From the NCBI GenBank assembly GCA_002179805.1, contig NAVB01003550.1:1-11031 (forward strand): a DNA stretch of 11,031 nt, in the 5' to 3' direction. The first letter of the stretch is position 1. Each line of letters starts with the position of its first letter. Shown here in pieces: positions 8,183 through 11,031 of this stretch. Under the pieces are notes generated by a model that saw only the letters and a program-made list of their open reading frames with translations, was not told where the DNA came from and did no database searches. The stretch is from Acanthamoeba lenticulata. Lineage: Eukaryota; Discosea; Longamoebia; Acanthamoebidae. The translations under genes were made by a program, and so were the position numbers.

Positions 8183-9110
8183 ATGGAAGAGGACGAAGAG
8201 CCCTTCAGTGGTTATCTTGATTTGCAACGATGGTTGCAAACTAATGACGAAGAGGAGGAAGAAGGCTCTCAAATAGCTGACACGGCGAAGCGAAGAAGAA
8301 TCAATCACACCACACCATCTACGACTCCCATTTTGGCTCATTGGGGCCTCGATCCTCTGTTTTGGGCGCACGTCAAGCTCTTCATTGGAGATATCCTCAC
8401 TTTGCCTCCCCTGCCCGGCTACTCTGGTCCCAACACTCCCCCCCCCCCGGGTCACCGCCGGCAACTTGTTGTTCACCATGTCCTTCCTCCCCAGAGCCTT
8501 TCAATCTCTATGGCCACCCCATTACAAGAGTGGCCGTGATGGGTGTTATCGTCGAGGCGCTGCCACGGCAGGGCCATCTCGCTCTGGATGGTATGTAGAG
8601 AGGACGTTTTTGGCAAGGAGGCGCATGACGATGGTGATGATGGCGAGCTAATGGCTGGTCATTTCTGCTGCCAGTTGATGACGGAACGGGCCGCATACGC
8701 TGCTCCTACTTTGCCAACAACGCACAAGATAGTGGCGTTCCACTAGCTGACCTGCAGGTGCACCATCTGTGCTGGGCCTTCTTCTTCTTCTTCTACTACT
8801 TGTTCTGATTTCGATCGTTCCTTCACGCTTCGCTTCTTGATCAGGTGGGCTGTCTGGTCAGCGTGCAGGGCAAGCTTCACTGCTTCCGCCAGAAGCGCTC
8901 CATCTCAGTCTATCGAATTGGTACTACTCGTGTGCTGAGGAAATAAATATTGAGGCTAACGCGACGCCGGCAGGTATTGAGGAGGACCCCAACGCGGAGA
9001 CGCAGCACATGCGAGACATCATCCGCCTCACCGAGACGGTCTACCAGCGGCCGTCCCCTGTGCCCGCCTTTCTCGACTCACCCCAGCTTGGGCGCAGAAA
9101 CAATTTTTAA
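8183..9110 (+). CDS. STN1: STN1, OB-fold subunit of the CST telomere complex
   Basis: Exons 8183-8426, 8495-8590, 8675-8757, 8845-8920 and 8974-9110 join in frame to 211 aa; all introns are GT-AG (53 to 87 bases). After an acidic N-terminus with a KRRR patch (37-40) comes WGLDPLFWAHVKLFIGDILT near 54-73. The family counterpart in human STN1/OBFC1 is WGLDP(V/L)F followed by AK(L)(Y/F)I(R/G)DIL. Next is LYGHPITRVAVMGVIVEA (86-103; human NGHPIKQVDVLG), DVDDGTGRIRC (113-123, the OB-fold VDDxTG turn), VGCLVSVQGKLHCFRQKRSI (142-161) and a C-terminal helix to about 191. CST (CTC1-STN1-TEN1) binds single-stranded DNA and recruits polymerase alpha-primase for C-strand fill-in. The protein ends after the OB fold, as in plant STN1 (about 160 aa), with no winged-helix domain (human 368 aa). 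An alternative donor after 8450 would add eight residues beside an 11-C run. Confidence 0.87.
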
Positions 9111-9333
9111 ATATTTTTATTTTTAAAAAGAATAGAGCGAATTTGAAATAATTCTTGTAAGTAGATTTTGCCGGTTATGTTGCTTTGCGTTGTTTGTTGC
9201 AAATCCAACCCCAACACACAAGTTGCCCCGCATGTTCAGCTGCACGCCGGTGCCGCGCAGTGCCCTTCTGCCAGTAGGAACTAAATCATGGACACATCAG
9301 GCCAGCGGTAGCAGTCGCGCAACGACATTCGTG
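9111..9333 (+). promoter_or_regulatory. STN1 3' end and leader of the next gene
   Basis: The stretch starts with a very A/T-rich block (9105-9160) that probably holds the STN1 cleavage region. A strong donor-like GTAAGT begins at 9157, and candidate acceptors (CAG at 9237-9239 and 9258-9260) follow, so the downstream gene may have an intron in its leader. This is inference from splice-like sequence only. Confidence 0.4.
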
Positions 9334-10974
9334 ATGCCGGACGATCCGTTCGCATTCACCGAGGCCAGCTCGTCAATGTGGGGTACGAACGATCCCGTTC
9401 GTGTCCTCGAGGTGGCGAAGCGGCAACGAATCAGCTCGCTCATGGAGCCTCTTGAGGAAAAGAGACGCGTTCTGAGAGCTGGAATCGAAGATATCGATGA
9501 ATCGCAGCATCAATCTCCTCATTCATCACCGACCTCCACTACGCCGACTACTTGTGCTACGTCTGAGACGGCCACTCCACGTGTATTTTCCTCCTTCAGG
9601 CTCACGACGTCTCTCCAGCGCACTTGCGACCCGTTGCTCTCTTCTCATAGCGATGAGATGGACGTTGCACGCAACTCTACGAAGCGCAAGGTCGAAGATG
9701 ACGTCGCCGATGGCGACGGCATTAGCGACACACTTGCCAGCGGAGAAACGCAAGGAGAGAGCAAAGAGAAGGCCAAGAAGAGGAGAATTGAGATCCCCGA
9801 AGTCGTGCCGCCTTCTGTCGCGCCACCATCCTCACCGCCTCCTGCCGACGTCTTTTCCCCACGGCCCACCCCCAGTCTCCACCCGTCCTTCTCCTCCTCC
9901 TCTTCTTTCTCCTCTTCAACATCAACGACTCCTCCTTCGTCGCCCTCGAGGTCGCGCGGTACCTACACGCGGCGGCGCACCAGCGTTTCCCCGCCCTCGG
10001 CTCCGCGTCCCCTCTCGTCGCCGCCGAGGGTGGTCGAAGACTTAGCGAAGACGAAGACAAGAATGACCCAGACGAAGGAGGCAGAGGAGCACAAACGCAT
10101 CACCAAAAGCAGCCACGTGGAGCAGCAGACGCCGCCTACCTCGGCCACCACAAGTCCGTCCCCGGTTGCTTCCAGCAGCAAGCCGCCGATCAAGTTTGCC
10201 ACGCCCCAGCGCCTGGGCAGCCTCTCCTTCAAGCAGGCCTCGAGCCCCACACCAACACCAACAACGCCGCTGAGCGCCTCGCGCTTCGTGGTGGCGAGCG
10301 GCCACGCTGGTGACGCGCATTGCTCGTCATCACCACGAAGCACTACGACAGGCCCGCTCGCGCCGCCCAATCTGAGCGAGCTCACCAAGAAGCTCCGCGA
10401 CAAGCACCAACACACCAGCCCTTTGAAGACGGCTTCTTCGCCCTCTTCATCCTTTTCTTCTTCATCATCACAGTCGGCGCAGTTGCTCTCTGCGTCTCCG
10501 TTTCGCCAGCTGCGTCTGACCTCGACAACGACGACATCTACACCCCCTTCATCCTCTCCCGTGCCGTCCTCACCATCACCTTCATTGTCGTCTTCAACAA
10601 CAACGGCCCCAAAGCCAACACCCACATGGTCGTCACCGTCAGCGGCCGTGTTGCGATCGCCCGAGAAGCAGCTGAGCTCGGTCGTGGAGCGCGAGACGAG
10701 TCGCATCCGCCGGACGCAGGAGACGCGCGCCCGGAGCTTCCAGGCCGAGGTGCGTGCCGGCCTGTCGCCCTTCCGCGGCCGCAAGCTCTTCCCCGAGCCC
10801 GACATCGACGACGACGCCATCCTCCCGCCTCTCGAAACGCACCACGTTGCAAGCGCTACCACCACAGTCCACATGGTCGAAGCCGAACCCATCCAGGAGG
10901 ACCCACTTGAGACCAGTGTCGACCACAACGCGACGACAACAGCAGTAGCGGTAGCCGCCGACAACGTGATGTAA
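9334..10974 (+). CDS. Ser/Thr/Pro-rich, probably disordered nuclear protein, unknown function
   Basis: The frame from the ATG at 9334 (MPDDPFAFTEASSSMWG) to the stop at 10972-10974 encodes 546 aa. An in-frame ATG at 9232 would add 34 residues, but the upstream stretch looks less protein-like and may be leader or intron. I do not recognise a family. The middle is low-complexity Ser/Thr/Pro with over fifteen SP or TP dipeptides, typical targets of proline-directed kinases. Basic patches STKRKVE near 116-122 and KAKKRRIEIPE near 147-157 look like nuclear localisation signals. The two ends are less repetitive and may be the functional parts: RVLEVAKRQRISSLMEPLEE near the N-terminus, and an Arg/Glu-rich helix-like segment (SSVVERETSRIRRTQETRAR) followed by LSPFRGRKLFPEPDIDDDAI near the C-terminus. 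It has no visible intron, unlike its neighbours. Splicing that removes part of the repeat or continues past the window cannot be excluded. Confidence 0.6.
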   Translation: MPDDPFAFTEASSSMWGTNDPVRVLEVAKRQRISSLMEPLEEKRRVLRAGIEDIDESQHQSPHSSPTSTTPTTCATSETATPRVFSSFRLTTSLQRTCDPLLSSHSDEMDVARNSTKRKVEDDVADGDGISDTLASGETQGESKEKAKKRRIEIPEVVPPSVAPPSSPPPADVFSPRPTPSLHPSFSSSSSFSSSTSTTPPSSPSRSRGTYTRRRTSVSPPSAPRPLSSPPRVVEDLAKTKTRMTQTKEAEEHKRITKSSHVEQQTPPTSATTSPSPVASSSKPPIKFATPQRLGSLSFKQASSPTPTPTTPLSASRFVVASGHAGDAHCSSSPRSTTTGPLAPPNLSELTKKLRDKHQHTSPLKTASSPSSSFSSSSSQSAQLLSASPFRQLRLTSTTTTSTPPSSSPVPSSPSPSLSSSTTTAPKPTPTWSSPSAAVLRSPEKQLSSVVERETSRIRRTQETRARSFQAEVRAGLSPFRGRKLFPEPDIDDDAILPPLETHHVASATTTVHMVEAEPIQEDPLETSVDHNATTTAVAVAADNVM

Positions 10975-11031
10975 ATAGCAACGTCGCGAACGCAGAAGAC
11001 GGCAGAACCAGTTCGACGTGTACTTCTTCCT
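10975..11031 (+). other. 3' flank of the disordered-protein gene
   Basis: These 57 bases follow the last stop codon. No polyadenylation hexamer or new start is visible before the window ends. Confidence 0.4.

Noticed and set aside
8938..8945. An AATAAA inside STN1 intron 4 as a gene end
   Set aside because: The downstream exon (from 8974) continues the STN1 helix in frame through a good acceptor, so this hexamer is likely intronic and unused, though premature cleavage cannot be excluded.
10320..10910. A plus-strand frame with an apparent membrane segment (FFALFILFFFIITVGAV)
   Set aside because: The hydrophobic run is the TTC/TCA serine-codon repeat of the main frame read one base out of step. 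No membrane protein is implied.
9963..10964. A 333-codon open frame on the minus strand
   Set aside because: It lies antisense to the Ser/Thr/Pro-rich gene and its Val/Gly/Glu runs are the complement of the Ser/Thr codon repeats.
9111..10974. The last frame as a C-terminal extension of STN1
   Set aside because: STN1 meets a stop at 9108 before the GTAAGT donor at 9157, and the downstream protein is disordered and unlike any STN1 winged-helix domain.
1..11031. Search for mobile elements, CRISPR, tRNA or rRNA genes, or a defence-like cluster
   Set aside because: Nearly all bases fall in spliced housekeeping genes or short gaps. I saw no terminal repeats, transposase motifs, regularly spaced repeats or cloverleaf sequence.

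Overview
The window is a gene-dense piece of a eukaryotic nuclear genome. Coding sequence is GC-rich. It is interrupted by many short introns of about 49 to 133 bases that are more AT-rich, and spliced-in-frame protein reads align residue for residue with conserved eukaryotic families. The FACT subunit has the yeast-like Pob3 form without an HMG box. High coding GC, frequent short introns and gaps of only 110 to 320 bases between genes fit a free-living amoebozoan such as Acanthamoeba. That assignment is inference, not proof.

Layout from left to right. (1) Bases 1-155, minus strand: the first 51 codons of an SNW1/SKIP splicing and transcription co-regulator, cut by the window edge. (2) 156-472: a shared divergent promoter region. 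(3) 473-2592, plus: a four-exon type II membrane glycosyltransferase of family GT61 (DUF563). (4) 2593-2761: a convergent intergenic stretch with an AATAAA signal. (5) 2762-5171, minus: a complete 12-exon eukaryotic-type glutathione synthetase of 477 aa. (6) 5439-7529, minus: a six-exon SSRP1/Pob3 subunit of the FACT histone chaperone, 561 aa, with one GC-AG intron. (7) 7530-7802: a second divergent promoter region. (8) 7803-8070, plus: a two-exon, 66-aa homologue of the smallest COP9 signalosome subunit, CSN9/COPS9 (CSNAP). (9) 8183-9110, plus: a five-exon, 211-aa STN1, the OB-fold subunit of the telomeric CST complex, without the C-terminal winged-helix part seen in animals. (10) 9334-10974, plus: an uninterrupted reading frame for a Ser/Thr/Pro-rich, probably disordered nuclear protein with many SP/TP sites, function unknown.

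The genes do not form a pathway. They are independent housekeeping genes: splicing or transcription, glycosylation, glutathione synthesis, chromatin, ubiquitin-system control and telomere maintenance. I found no mobile element, CRISPR array, RNA gene or defence system, and nothing that looks like a new multi-gene system. The most useful results are the gene models that only appear after splicing: SNW1, CSN9, STN1 and the full GSS and FACT structures. All exon junctions were deduced by reading splice sites against family conservation. No transcript data were available.
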